From Lignipirellula cremea (GTDB taxonomy: Bacteria; Planctomycetota; Planctomycetia; Pirellulales; Pirellulaceae), in assembly GCF_007751035.1 (NCBI RefSeq), contig NZ_CP036433.1, positions 6,429,001 to 6,493,000 of the forward strand: a DNA stretch of 64,000 nucleotides, written 5' to 3'. Below the pieces are notes generated by a model. That model worked only from the letters and a program-made list of their open reading frames with translations, had not been told where the DNA came from and did no database searches. Below, in pieces: positions 37,124-46,637 of the stretch. How positions within the stretch are numbered: position 1 is the stretch's first letter; each line of letters starts with the position of its first letter. The position numbers and the translations under genes are program-made.

Positions 37124-39787
37124 ATGCAACCGATGCCCGGCGAAATCCGAATTCTGTCAGCCTCCAGGCCGCACCCCAGGCGGCTGATCGGCCTGCTCCT
37201 GCTGGCCGGTTCGCTTTCGCTGCTGTTCGCTTCGCCGCTGCTGGGCCAGGGGACTCGCGCCGACTATGAGCGGGCGGCCGGTCTGCGGAAACGCTATGAG
37301 CACACGCTGTTTCGCGACAAGGTGGAACCGCACTGGCTGGACGCGAACTCCTTCTGGTACAAGGTCCAAACGGGCCCGCAGCAGCATGAGTTTATCCTGT
37401 GCGAACTGGGTTCCTGCAAACGGGAGCCGCTCTTCGATCACGGCAAACTGGCGGAGCAGTTGTCGGCGCTGCTGGGCCGCCCGATCGACGCCAAAGCGTT
37501 GCCGCTGGAAAGCCTGACGGTGGAAGAGGGGGATCCGCGACACCTTTCCCCCCAGGTCGAATTTGTCGTCGCTCGCCGCCGCTTTCATTACGACGTTAAC
37601 CGGAAGAAACTCGAGGATCTCTCCGCGACGGTCGTCCCACCCAGAAAATTGCCGCCGCTGCGGGTGATCCCTGCGGCCACGCGGCAGGACGGCTTTCCGA
37701 CGGAGATCCTGTTCCGCAATCTGTCGCCGCAGCCGGTGCAGTTGTTCTGGCGGAATCGCGAAGGAGAACGCCAAAAGTACGGGACCATCCCCGCCGGCGG
37801 CGAACGCCTGCAGCCAACCTTCGCCGGCCATGTCTGGGAGGCGACCGATCAGCAGGACCGTTCCCTGGTCGGCTTTATGGCCCGGGAAGCGCCCGGCCGG
37901 GCCGTGATCGCCAAGGATGTACGGCCGTTGGAAGACGAACGTCCCGCATCCGGCGGCCGCGACGGGTCCGTCTCTCCCGACGGACGCTGGCGAGTGCGGT
38001 TCCAGGATCACAACGTCTTCCTGCAGTCCCTGCCGCCGGAAGAGAAAGAGTCCGCTGGCGAGGAACCGGACAGCGAGCAGCCGGAGGAGTTTCGGCTCAC
38101 CCGCGACGGCGAAGCCGACGACGCCTATGGGGGCAAAGTGTACTGGTCGCCCGATTCGCGGCAGTTTGTCGTGCTGCAGACAAAGGCGCCGCAGCAGCAT
38201 CCGGTGCATCTGATCGAATCGACGCCGGCGGACCAGCTGCAGCCGAAGCTGCATACGCGGGACTATCTCAAACCGGGTGACAGGATTCGACACCCACGGC
38301 CGCGGCTGTTTGATGCGCAGTCCCGGCAGGCCGTGCCGGTGGCCGACGACCTGTTCGCCCAGCCCTGGAGCATCCAGGATCTGCGCTGGGACCAGGACTC
38401 GCAGCGGTTCACCTTTTTATACAACCAGCGCGGCCACCAGGTGCTGCGGCTGGTGGCGGTCGACAACCAGGGACAGGCGACGGCGTTGATCGAAGAGACG
38501 TCGCCGACCTTTATCGACTACCACTCCAAGCTGTACTGCCGGCGGCTGGAAGCGACCAACGAAATCCTCTGGATGTCGGAGCGGGACGGCTGGAACCACC
38601 TGTGGCTGTACGATGCGACCACCGGCAAGGTCAAGCAGCAGCTCACCCAGGGCGACTGGGCCGTCAGCAGCGTGGAGTCCATCGACGAAGAGCGGAGAGA
38701 GATCTGGTTCATGGCCGGCGGCGTACGGCCGGAACAGGATCCGTATTACCAGCACCTGTGCCGCGTCGGCCTGGACGGCGGCGACTTCACCATTTTGACG
38801 GAAGGGAACGGCACGCACGAGATTACCTTTTCGCCTGACCGGACCTGGTTCCTCGACAAGTGGTCCCGCGTCGACCTGCCGCCCACTTTCGAGATGCGGC
38901 AGTCTGAAGATGGCCGGCGGGTCGCCCTGCTGGAACAGGCCGACGACCAGGCGTTACTGGCGGCCGGCTGGACTCCGCCGGAGCGGTTCGTCGCTCCGGG
39001 TCGCGACGGGCAGACGCCCATTTATGGAATCCTCATCCGGCCGTCGAATTTTGACCCGAAGAAACGCTACCCCGTCGTGGAGCAGGTTTACGCCGGGCCG
39101 CATGGCTTCCATACCCCCAAAGCCTACGGCCTGCTGATCGGCCAGCACGCGATGGCCGAACTGGGTTTCATCGTGGTGCAGATCGACGGCATGGGGACGA
39201 ATGGCCGCAGCAAGAAGTTTCACGATGTCTGCTGGCAGAACCTGGCCGACGCTGGCTTTCCCGATCGGATCGCCTGGATCAAGGCGGCCGCCGCCACCCG
39301 ACCCTGGATGGACCTGGAGCATGTCGGCATTTACGGCGGCAGCGCCGGTGGTCAGAACGCCATGCGGGCGCTGCTTGACCATCATGACTTTTACCACGCG
39401 GCCGTCGCCGACTGCGGCTGCCACGATAACCGGATGGACAAAATCTGGTGGAATGAACTCTGGATGGGCCACCCGGTCGGACCGCAGTATGCGGCCAGTT
39501 CCAATGCGGTCCACGCCGATCGCCTGGCGGGAAAACTGATGCTGATCGTCGGCGAGCTGGACAAGAACGTCGACCCGTCCTCCACCATGCAGGTCGTAAA
39601 GGCGTTACAGCAAGCCGACAAGGACTTTGACCTGGTCATCGTCGCCGGAGCCGGACACGGGGCGGCCGAAACGCGCTACGGCTCCCGTCGCCGTAGCGAC
39701 TTCCTGGTGCGCCATCTGCACGGACGCGAGCCGCGATCCGATAGCGACGAACCGCAAGGCGATAGCAAGGAACGGGCGCCCGAATAG
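37124..39787 (+). CDS. Secreted S9 family peptidase (dipeptidyl peptidase IV-like)
   Basis: This 887-residue serine peptidase has a signal peptide of about 40 residues (LLLLAGSLSLLFASPLLGQ). The eight-blade propeller (residues ~150-600) includes AWSPDSRQF- and WMSERDGW-like blades. The C-terminal alpha/beta hydrolase has S740 in IYGGSAGGQNA, D813/D817 in VGELDKNVDPS and H845 in AGAGHGAAE. It should cleave dipeptides from exported or external peptides. It is monocistronic. Confidence 0.9.
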   Translation: MQPMPGEIRILSASRPHPRRLIGLLLLAGSLSLLFASPLLGQGTRADYERAAGLRKRYEHTLFRDKVEPHWLDANSFWYKVQTGPQQHEFILCELGSCKREPLFDHGKLAEQLSALLGRPIDAKALPLESLTVEEGDPRHLSPQVEFVVARRRFHYDVNRKKLEDLSATVVPPRKLPPLRVIPAATRQDGFPTEILFRNLSPQPVQLFWRNREGERQKYGTIPAGGERLQPTFAGHVWEATDQQDRSLVGFMAREAPGRAVIAKDVRPLEDERPASGGRDGSVSPDGRWRVRFQDHNVFLQSLPPEEKESAGEEPDSEQPEEFRLTRDGEADDAYGGKVYWSPDSRQFVVLQTKAPQQHPVHLIESTPADQLQPKLHTRDYLKPGDRIRHPRPRLFDAQSRQAVPVADDLFAQPWSIQDLRWDQDSQRFTFLYNQRGHQVLRLVAVDNQGQATALIEETSPTFIDYHSKLYCRRLEATNEILWMSERDGWNHLWLYDATTGKVKQQLTQGDWAVSSVESIDEERREIWFMAGGVRPEQDPYYQHLCRVGLDGGDFTILTEGNGTHEITFSPDRTWFLDKWSRVDLPPTFEMRQSEDGRRVALLEQADDQALLAAGWTPPERFVAPGRDGQTPIYGILIRPSNFDPKKRYPVVEQVYAGPHGFHTPKAYGLLIGQHAMAELGFIVVQIDGMGTNGRSKKFHDVCWQNLADAGFPDRIAWIKAAAATRPWMDLEHVGIYGGSAGGQNAMRALLDHHDFYHAAVADCGCHDNRMDKIWWNELWMGHPVGPQYAASSNAVHADRLAGKLMLIVGELDKNVDPSSTMQVVKALQQADKDFDLVIVAGAGHGAAETRYGSRRRSDFLVRHLHGREPRSDSDEPQGDSKERAPE

Positions 39788-39884
39788 TCGGGCGTCCGCA
39801 GCGGACCAAAAGACGACGCTCCGTGCGCCGCCTTGTTCCTGCCCGGCCAGCCTTCCCTCAGGATTACCGGGCTTGACGACTGCC

Positions 39885-41729
39885 TTACTTTGACTGCCGG
39901 CGGTCCAGGCCGGGGCCGGTCGGGGCGGGAGCGGAATTTTCGTCGTCGACTTCGACCAGGACCGGCGGGCCGGCGGCTTCGTACAGGATGCTGCTATCAC
40001 GCACCTTGCAGCCCTGGAACCGGACCAGTCGGGTGTCGTCGCCGGCGACAAACTGCACGTTGTTCATCGTGGAATTCACAAACTGCAGGTACGTCCCGCT
40101 CACCTTTTTTACATCGGACAGCGTTTCGTTCTCCAGCGTCAAGGCGGGCGTGGCGACTGCCTGGCCGGCTTCGCGGTTCAGACCGTCGGCGACGGCCTTG
40201 TTGTCAAACACAATCGCCAGCGAGCAGTTCTCGTAGGTGTTGTTGTGAATTTTCGCCACACCGGTGCGGGTCATGTAGCGGACCGTTCCGCCCGTGTACT
40301 TGTTGTTGCGAAAGGTATAGTTGTGCGGCCGGCCATGCACGGCGACCGTTTTCTCAAAGACGTTCCCTTCGATCAGCAACTCGCTGCCGGCGCAAATCAC
40401 CAGATCGCCGGCCACGTTGTCGCGGAAGCGGTTGTTGCGGACGACCACGTCCTGCATGAACTCCCAGCCGTCTTCAAAGTCGATCCCAAAGGCAGGAGCC
40501 GTGCCGCCGTTGCCGGCGAACAGGCAGTCTTCGATCAGCCACTGCCGGCCGCCGCAGAACGCCAGCCCCAGCCGACGATTTTTGTTCAGCTGGTTATGGT
40601 GGAAGTGCACATCTACCGATCCCTGGAAGTTGGTGATCCGGCCGATGAAGCTGCCTTTCCCGGCGCCGGCGTGCAGAGGGACGTCCGTCACTTCCGGCTG
40701 GTTGAATTCCAGGTGCAGGTATTTGCCGCCGGCTGGAATCTTCACTTTGCGGAACTGCAGGCACTTTTTCCTTTCCAGGAAGTTCTTCTGGTCGTCGTAA
40801 AAGTAAGTCTGGTAGACGCGGCCTTTGACGAACGGATAGCCCAGGTATCCGGTGGAGTAGCCGAATTCAAACTCGCCGTTGCAGGATGTCAGGTCGAACG
40901 GCTCGATGCTGCGGGTCTTCTCTTTGCTGTCGACTTTGACGCCTTCCGCCGTGAAGGCTCCCTGCTCCAGATGCTTGATATAGACCGAGTGCTTGATCGC
41001 CGCCAGCAGTTCGGGCCGATCCCGGGCGCCGGTGAAACGGGTGTTGGCGCCGTCGCCGGTGCAGTTGCTGATTTCCAGATGGTCGATCTCCAGGTTCTTC
41101 CCGCCGTGGACGATCAGGCCATGGCCCCACTCGTGCGATCCGCCCTGGGAAAAATCATGCTTGTCCTTGTCGCCGCGCAGCTTGCCGTTGGTCAAACGCA
41201 GATTCTCGGCGCCGACAATGATGTCGATGATGCTGTAGTTCTTCTGGTCGTTAGGGCTGAGCTGCAGCACGGCTCCGTTCAGATTGATGACCGTGTCCTG
41301 GTGGTCGATCACGATCGGATCGGCCGCACTCAGCAGGTACTCGCCGGGCGGGAACAGGATGCGATTCGCCTTGAGCGTTTTGGCGTGCTGCAGGGCCGCG
41401 TTGATCCCTTTGGAGGTTTCGACCGGGTTCCGCCCCTGGTTGCTGATCCCGAACTTGCCCAGTTCCAGGGTGTACTCCCGGGTGAACTTCGCCAGGTCGG
41501 CGGTCGCCTTGGGGGTGGCCGTTTCGGTCAGGGTCGGCAGGATCTGCTCGCCGGTGTCGGCGGTCCGCGAGCCGTCGGCAAGCGCTTCGCTGGGGATCCA
41601 GTCAAAGCTGTCGGCGGCCGCCAGATGATCAACGGGCGCTACGCCCAAGGCGGCGAATGTCGCGAGACAGACGAAGCGGACGAGGGCGCCGGCTTGCTGC
41701 GGCTGCGGGGGATGATTCCAGGTCGTCAT
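39885..41729 (-). CDS. Secreted right-handed beta-helix protein
   Basis: This 614-residue protein has a signal peptide (cleavage near HLAAADS). The bulk is a parallel beta-helix with repeated N-ladder coils (NNRFRDNVAGDLVI, IEGNVFEKT, FRNNKYTGGT, IHNNTYENCS), as in pectate lyases and polysaccharide lyases. It is the last gene of the minus-strand run beginning at LysR, so it is probably a glycan-binding or glycan-cleaving member. The specific family is not clear. Confidence 0.75.
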   Translation of the reverse strand: MTTWNHPPQPQQAGALVRFVCLATFAALGVAPVDHLAAADSFDWIPSEALADGSRTADTGEQILPTLTETATPKATADLAKFTREYTLELGKFGISNQGRNPVETSKGINAALQHAKTLKANRILFPPGEYLLSAADPIVIDHQDTVINLNGAVLQLSPNDQKNYSIIDIIVGAENLRLTNGKLRGDKDKHDFSQGGSHEWGHGLIVHGGKNLEIDHLEISNCTGDGANTRFTGARDRPELLAAIKHSVYIKHLEQGAFTAEGVKVDSKEKTRSIEPFDLTSCNGEFEFGYSTGYLGYPFVKGRVYQTYFYDDQKNFLERKKCLQFRKVKIPAGGKYLHLEFNQPEVTDVPLHAGAGKGSFIGRITNFQGSVDVHFHHNQLNKNRRLGLAFCGGRQWLIEDCLFAGNGGTAPAFGIDFEDGWEFMQDVVVRNNRFRDNVAGDLVICAGSELLIEGNVFEKTVAVHGRPHNYTFRNNKYTGGTVRYMTRTGVAKIHNNTYENCSLAIVFDNKAVADGLNREAGQAVATPALTLENETLSDVKKVSGTYLQFVNSTMNNVQFVAGDDTRLVRFQGCKVRDSSILYEAAGPPVLVEVDDENSAPAPTGPGLDRRQSK

Positions 41730-41834
41730 GGCGGTGCTCGCACAGGGGAAGAAGAAGAGACGGAAAAGGACGGGCGGAACCTGCCCTGCGGTCGGTTTGG
41801 AACGCGAGAGTCATTACGGTTAATTCTGGTTTGT

Positions 41835-41866
41835 TCGTTTTGCGAACCAGCCGGCGCAGAAAGTCG
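41835..41866 (+). repeat. 32-bp dispersed repeat, copy 2
   Basis: It matches 8674-8705 at 27 of 32 positions and runs directly into the double-hairpin repeat at 41862. It lies in the 223-base gap between the beta-helix and M14 genes. Confidence 0.55.
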
Positions 41867-41915
41867 ACTTTCGCTCCGCGAAAGTACGCGTCCTTTCACG
41901 GAGTGAAAGGCGACT
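41862..41915. repeat. 54-bp double-hairpin repeat with complementary loops
   Basis: Two small hairpins follow each other: CTTTCG-CTCCG-CGAAAG (41868-41884) and CTTTCA-CGGAG-TGAAAG (41893-41909), spaced by TACGCGTC. Their five-base loops, CTCCG and CGGAG, are perfect complements. The outer ends AGTCG and CGACT also pair, so the whole unit can form one long stem or two kissing hairpins. Confidence 0.65.
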
Positions 41916-41952
41916 GTCCGGTGGTTTCCCTCAGTAATGCGTCGCAAGTTCC

Positions 41953-43182
41953 TTACTCAGACGTGTCGCTTTTCTGGAAATGCGTTTCGACCCAGGCGCG
42001 GAGGACGACCCTGCCGTACTCGCGGCAGCTGTCGGGATCGGTGACCTTGCCCGGTGGGGCGAAAGGAAATTCCAGGGTGGCCGCCATCACCACGCCCGGC
42101 TTGAAGCCAAAGTAATGCGAGTTCATCGGCGTCGGCGTTTCGGCGTCCCGCAGCCAGACATGCGGGCCGGACGGAGCGCCCGGCGGCAAGCCCTTTTTGA
42201 TCCAGCCGGCAAACTCGGCCACGTTCTGGTAGTTGTTCTCCGGATGATTCCTGGCGCCGACAAAGTACATCACCTGGTGGTCGGGCATGACGAGCGTCGG
42301 GCAATGGAAGTCCAGCGAAAAGGCAAAGTGGACTTCTTTATCGAGCTGTTTGATCGCCCTGATTTCCGGGTAGATGCTGTCGTCGCCATAGTCGCGATTG
42401 TGATCATGGGGGACGCGGTTCTTTCCCTGATCCCCTTCTTCGACGCCATCTTTATCCACTAAAGGGACGGCGTACAGCAGATACTTTTTGCGGAACGCGG
42501 CGCCGGCCGGGCTATCGGACATGGCCTCCTGCAGGAAGCCTTCCAGCACAAAGCTGGCCATCGACTCGGCCGCATGGTGGCGCCCTGTGACCAGCATCGG
42601 CTGCACGCCCGGCCCGGGTTTGCCGATCCGCAGCTGCTCGACCGGGCGATCGCCCTGGCTACGGGTGAGGGTGGTCGTCTGCAGGTGAGGGTTCGCCGCA
42701 TTCCGTTTCACGAAAGCGGCAAGGTCGGTCTGCAGGTACGGGATCGTCACGGCAAAGCGTACCGTTTCGTCCGCCTTGGAAAAATCATAGTAGAAGGCGG
42801 GACCCTCGACTGTTTCGGTTCCCATCCATTTCCAGCTCTGGCCGCCGTCGGTGCTGATGGCGGGCCCCTGCAGGCCGATGGCGCCGTTCTTGAAGCCGAC
42901 GACCTTGTCGGGAAAGGTAAAGTTCACCCTGCCAGGCTTGATCGCGGTCGCTTCCAAGTACCAGTAGAACCACGGCTTGTCGCCGCGCAGGTCGGGAGCC
43001 GCCTGGACCTGGTCGCCTTCGTTCTTCAGGATCTCGATATTGCCGCCGGGGAAGTCCGAGCGGATCGTTACGGCGCCAGGCGGGACCTCATCGGCCGCCA
43101 AGGCAGCATTCGCCAGGCAGACGCCCAGCAGGCAGGCCAGGGCGACATTCGCCAGACGATGCGAGTTGCGCAGGGTCATCAT
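41953..43182 (-). CDS. Secreted M14-type zinc carboxypeptidase/deacylase
   Basis: This ~409-residue protein starts at ATG 43182 (MMTLRNSHRL). A signal peptide (LACLLGVCLANAALAAD) is followed by a ~150-residue beta domain and then the M14 catalytic domain. Zinc ligands are in GRHHAAESMAS (H-x-x-E) and LDFHCPT. A later TLEFPF may hold the catalytic glutamate. The N-terminal beta domain resembles that of cytosolic carboxypeptidases. It sits within the glycan-use run, where it may remove amide- or peptide-linked groups from a complex substrate. Confidence 0.8.
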   Translation of the reverse strand: MMTLRNSHRLANVALACLLGVCLANAALAADEVPPGAVTIRSDFPGGNIEILKNEGDQVQAAPDLRGDKPWFYWYLEATAIKPGRVNFTFPDKVVGFKNGAIGLQGPAISTDGGQSWKWMGTETVEGPAFYYDFSKADETVRFAVTIPYLQTDLAAFVKRNAANPHLQTTTLTRSQGDRPVEQLRIGKPGPGVQPMLVTGRHHAAESMASFVLEGFLQEAMSDSPAGAAFRKKYLLYAVPLVDKDGVEEGDQGKNRVPHDHNRDYGDDSIYPEIRAIKQLDKEVHFAFSLDFHCPTLVMPDHQVMYFVGARNHPENNYQNVAEFAGWIKKGLPPGAPSGPHVWLRDAETPTPMNSHYFGFKPGVVMAATLEFPFAPPGKVTDPDSCREYGRVVLRAWVETHFQKSDTSE

Positions 43183-43245
43183 GGTTATCGACTTTTCAAA
43201 GGAGGAAGATTCTCGCAGGACGGTCGGCCGCGCCACAACAGCGGC

Positions 43246-44196
43246 TTACTTTTTCCGCAAGGCTTCGATCGCACTCACATCGCCGACCCGCTGCAGCCGG
43301 ACCTCTTCCAGCAGGCAGCTGTACACCAGGAAGGAAGCGTAAACAGCGTCCGCCGGCGGCACAAAGTAAGTCGGCGGGCCGTACTGCCGGGTGGAGGCGC
43401 GCATCAGCTCTTTGCCGTCGGCGTCGTACACGCGAATGATCACGATCGAGTTGTAACCGTTGCCGGTCGCCTTGGCGGAAATGGCGTAAGTGCCCGACTG
43501 CGTCAGCGGGATCGGCTGTCCCGACGAGCCGTATTTGGTGTCGAAGATCGTCTTGCCGTCCTGCTGGATCAACTGTCCGCCAGCCGAAATGTTCGTCCAG
43601 CCGGCGTAGTTGACGGGTCCCAGGGCAAAGGTTGGATTGATGTTCAGCGTCTCTGTTTCCCGCGATTCCGCCAGCACGGCCTTCGCCAGCAACAGGCGAT
43701 TCGCCTTGCCGGTAGAGATCGCAATCCGGGCGGTCACGGCGCCGGCCGGCGCGTAGAACTCGTCGACGTAATCGTGCATGCTCTTGAACGGCAGGCCGTA
43801 GCGGAGCGTCTGGCCGGCCGACTTGCCGGACGCATCCAGGAAACGAATCTCCCGCGACGGCAGGTTCGCCCCGGTTTGTCCCAGGCGATTGAAAACCTCG
43901 AAGTGCGGGTTCTCTTCGATCGACTCGCCATTCCCCTGGAAGCCGGCCGTCAGCGACAGCACGTACCGGCCGTTCGGCTTGACGGCGATGTCCTGGAAAC
44001 GGACGGTCGTATCGTCGGCGACCAGCACCGCAGCGCCGTCGACCGATTCGATCTGCAAGCGGCCGGCCGGGTCTTTGAGCAGGCCGTCGATCGCATGCGG
44101 TTTGGCAAAATCCAGATCCAGCGGGGGAGCCGCCAGGGCGGGACGGGCCGCACAGGCAAGCACTCCCGCCAGCATTAAACGATAAATCAGTTTCAT
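43246..44196 (-). CDS. Secreted hypothetical protein of the glycan locus
   Basis: This 316-residue protein starts at MKLIYRLML (44196). A signal peptide ends near ALAAPP. The rest is beta-rich with two jelly-roll-like parts (GRYVLSLTAGFQG and GTYAISAKATGNGYNS), which suggests carbohydrate-binding modules, but no named family is recognised. It follows the DUF4838 stop by 16 bases. Confidence 0.65.
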   Translation of the reverse strand: MKLIYRLMLAGVLACAARPALAAPPLDLDFAKPHAIDGLLKDPAGRLQIESVDGAAVLVADDTTVRFQDIAVKPNGRYVLSLTAGFQGNGESIEENPHFEVFNRLGQTGANLPSREIRFLDASGKSAGQTLRYGLPFKSMHDYVDEFYAPAGAVTARIAISTGKANRLLLAKAVLAESRETETLNINPTFALGPVNYAGWTNISAGGQLIQQDGKTIFDTKYGSSGQPIPLTQSGTYAISAKATGNGYNSIVIIRVYDADGKELMRASTRQYGPPTYFVPPADAVYASFLVYSCLLEEVRLQRVGDVSAIEALRKK

Positions 44197-44212
44197 CAAT
44201 AGGCTCCGGGAG

Positions 44213-46525
44213 TTACTCAACGATGATCGGGAACTTGCGATAGTGGAGCGGCAGCCCCTGATAGGAAACCTGCACAGCCTCTCCGCCAGCGTGGCGGATC
44301 TCGCGCGCGGCGAACCACTCGACGCTGGTTTTGGCGCCAGGCTCCAGCCGGAACGTCGACAGCGGCAGCGTGGCGATTGCTTCCCAGCCAGCGGCGGTCG
44401 GGCGGACTTTCAGTTTCCAGCCGGAGTCCCAGGAGCGGTCCAGCTCTTTGGCGTCGTACTGGGCGCCGTTCGCATTGAAGGCAAACAGATACTCCTGCCC
44501 GCCGCTGTAGACCCAGAACTCGACATGGTCCCCTTGCGGCCAGATTTCCTTGCCGGCGACCGGCGCCAGGGCCTCCCGTTCTGCCGGATGGGGGTCGTCC
44601 AGACGGAACCGCAGCACCAGCGTCTCGCCGTCCCGGGCGGCCTGGATCGAAGTCGCCGGTCCGGCTTCTTCGGACTTTCCGGCGCGCGACGTCAGGCGGA
44701 AGTCACCCGACACGGACGGCTTTTCCCACTGTAGCGAATCAAAGTCGCTCGACTCGCCGCGCAGTTCGGGAACATCCGCCACGATCAGCCGGGCCAGGTC
44801 CTGGCCAAACTCTTCGTACTGCGCCCGCATCCGGCGAATCATCACCTTGGAGTGCGGATGTTTCGCGGCCGCTTCGGCCTCGGTCAGGATCGACAGGCAT
44901 TTTTTCTCGAGCCCCTGGTCAATGATCAGCCCTTTATAAACACCCGAGATGCTGGCATGGCAGGCGCTGAACGTTTTGTTCTCCGGGTCCTGCCAGCTGT
45001 CCCTGATCATGGCGTAGTACTGCAGCATTTGCGGGGCCGCTTCCCGATAGGTCCGCCGGATATAGTAGTGGTATAGCGCATCGACATCCTGCGTGGGATC
45101 CCAGAAAAGGCGGGCCTCCACCCAGTGATTCATGAGACCAATGTCCCAGCCGTACTCGCCTTCGCCGATGCCGTCGCGGTCGCGGTCGTTGCTCATTTCG
45201 GCGTAGATCATCGCGTTGCGATGGTCGGGCAGGGCCATCACTTCCCGCAGGTTGGCCGCCAGATAGAATCCGTCGGGCGACGGCTTGGATTCAAAGTATT
45301 CGTAAAAACCCAGCCGGTCGTTCATTTTCAGCCACTGGGCGAAACGCCGGCGCCAGGGTTCCGGCTGCCGTGGATCCAGCAGCGGGAAGTGGAGGTTGCT
45401 GGTCGGATACGGCGCAAACCAGACGCCCAGATCCGGATGGACGGGGACCAGCGGCGGCTCCGCAAAGTGGATGTAAGCCAGCACATGCAGCGGCGTATCG
45501 GGCCGCAGTTTCTGCCAGGTCGGCATCGCCTCGTTGATGAACTGGAACACCTGCGTGGATCGGAACTGCGGATCTTTGATCGAGTCCGGATCCTGGCACT
45601 CCCGCCGCGTGCCGTCGGGCAGGGTGATGGGCGCCAGGCACTTCTCGCACTGGCAACAGAACCAGTTATCGCCAGGTCCCAGGCGAACCTGGTCGACCTT
45701 TCGTCCCCAGCGGGCCTCATGCTTTGCGACATCGTCGGCCAGTCCCTTGGCCCAGATGGCGGGCAGGCCGGGCACGCTCAGGCACATGGTGCCTTCGCCG
45801 TGTTTGACAAAACGACGGGACCGGGTGATCGGGTTGTAGCCAAAGTACTCCGGGTGATCTTCCTCGTGCCCGGCGATCGGATGGGCGAAGTTCGTACCGT
45901 ACGGTTCGATCAGGTCAAGCTCAAGGAAGCCTTCGTAATTGGCCCGCACGTCGCGGGTGTTGTCGCGATTTCGCAGAAGCCATTCGCCAGTGGGACGATG
46001 GCGGGGCCAGTTGGGACCGAAGCGGCGGTTCAAGAACACCGGGATGTCGATGAAGTCGGTCTCGGTCAGTTCCAGGTTCGGCGTTTTGCCGAACACCGTG
46101 CCGAACTCTTCATGCGGCCGGGCGAAGATCAGGTCGGTGTTCTTCTCCAGCAGTGAATACAGTCCATACAGCGTGCCGCGGGGACGACTGCCAAACACAT
46201 ACACGTTCTCGCCGCGACGGCGGACGGCAAAACCGTCGTTCCCGGCCAGCTTCTTCAGATCGTCAACAAATTCACCCGCGAAAGAAGCACCGACAAACAC
46301 CTTCACATTCTTCTGTTCGCTGGCGGTCGTCAGCACGGGAACCTGGGCGCCGGTGATCTGTTCAATCCAGTGACACACATCGTCGACGGCGTACTGTTCC
46401 GCCGGGGCCGGCGGATCGGCCAGGACGAACTCGCCCTGCGGCTTTCCGTCGCGGACCAGCGTGGCCGCCGCCACAGGCGACGCGCCCAGGCAACAGAGCG
46501 CCAAAACAAGCAGCGGACTCTTCAT
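44213..46525 (-). CDS. DUF4838 glycosidase-like protein with C-terminal binding domain
   Basis: The 770-residue secreted protein starts at ATG 46525 (MKSPLLVLAL), with signal cleavage near VAAATL. The N-terminal part resembles the domain in front of family 20 and 67 glycosidases (GSRPRGTLYGLYSLLEKNTDLIFARP split here). DUF4838 follows, with a cysteine knuckle FCCQCEKC. The last ~170 residues look like a CBM9-type DOMON fold (DGETLVLRFRLDD, GDHVEFWVYSGG). It is a likely alpha-glucuronidase-like or related hydrolase in the polysaccharide locus. Confidence 0.82.
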   Translation of the reverse strand: MKSPLLVLALCCLGASPVAAATLVRDGKPQGEFVLADPPAPAEQYAVDDVCHWIEQITGAQVPVLTTASEQKNVKVFVGASFAGEFVDDLKKLAGNDGFAVRRRGENVYVFGSRPRGTLYGLYSLLEKNTDLIFARPHEEFGTVFGKTPNLELTETDFIDIPVFLNRRFGPNWPRHRPTGEWLLRNRDNTRDVRANYEGFLELDLIEPYGTNFAHPIAGHEEDHPEYFGYNPITRSRRFVKHGEGTMCLSVPGLPAIWAKGLADDVAKHEARWGRKVDQVRLGPGDNWFCCQCEKCLAPITLPDGTRRECQDPDSIKDPQFRSTQVFQFINEAMPTWQKLRPDTPLHVLAYIHFAEPPLVPVHPDLGVWFAPYPTSNLHFPLLDPRQPEPWRRRFAQWLKMNDRLGFYEYFESKPSPDGFYLAANLREVMALPDHRNAMIYAEMSNDRDRDGIGEGEYGWDIGLMNHWVEARLFWDPTQDVDALYHYYIRRTYREAAPQMLQYYAMIRDSWQDPENKTFSACHASISGVYKGLIIDQGLEKKCLSILTEAEAAAKHPHSKVMIRRMRAQYEEFGQDLARLIVADVPELRGESSDFDSLQWEKPSVSGDFRLTSRAGKSEEAGPATSIQAARDGETLVLRFRLDDPHPAEREALAPVAGKEIWPQGDHVEFWVYSGGQEYLFAFNANGAQYDAKELDRSWDSGWKLKVRPTAAGWEAIATLPLSTFRLEPGAKTSVEWFAAREIRHAGGEAVQVSYQGLPLHYRKFPIIVE

Positions 46526-46637
46526 GTCGGTAGCTTTCAAAAGCGGGAAATTTCAGGTCAACGGCCAGTCGGCCGCAGTCGGGCGGCAATCACGGCGACG
46601 ATCCGGCATCGTAAACGCCGCTGGACTGACATCAGGG

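Noticed and set aside
40245-41906. Plus-strand open frame of 553 codons over the beta-helix gene
   Set aside because: It is the antisense shadow of a clear beta-helix protein.
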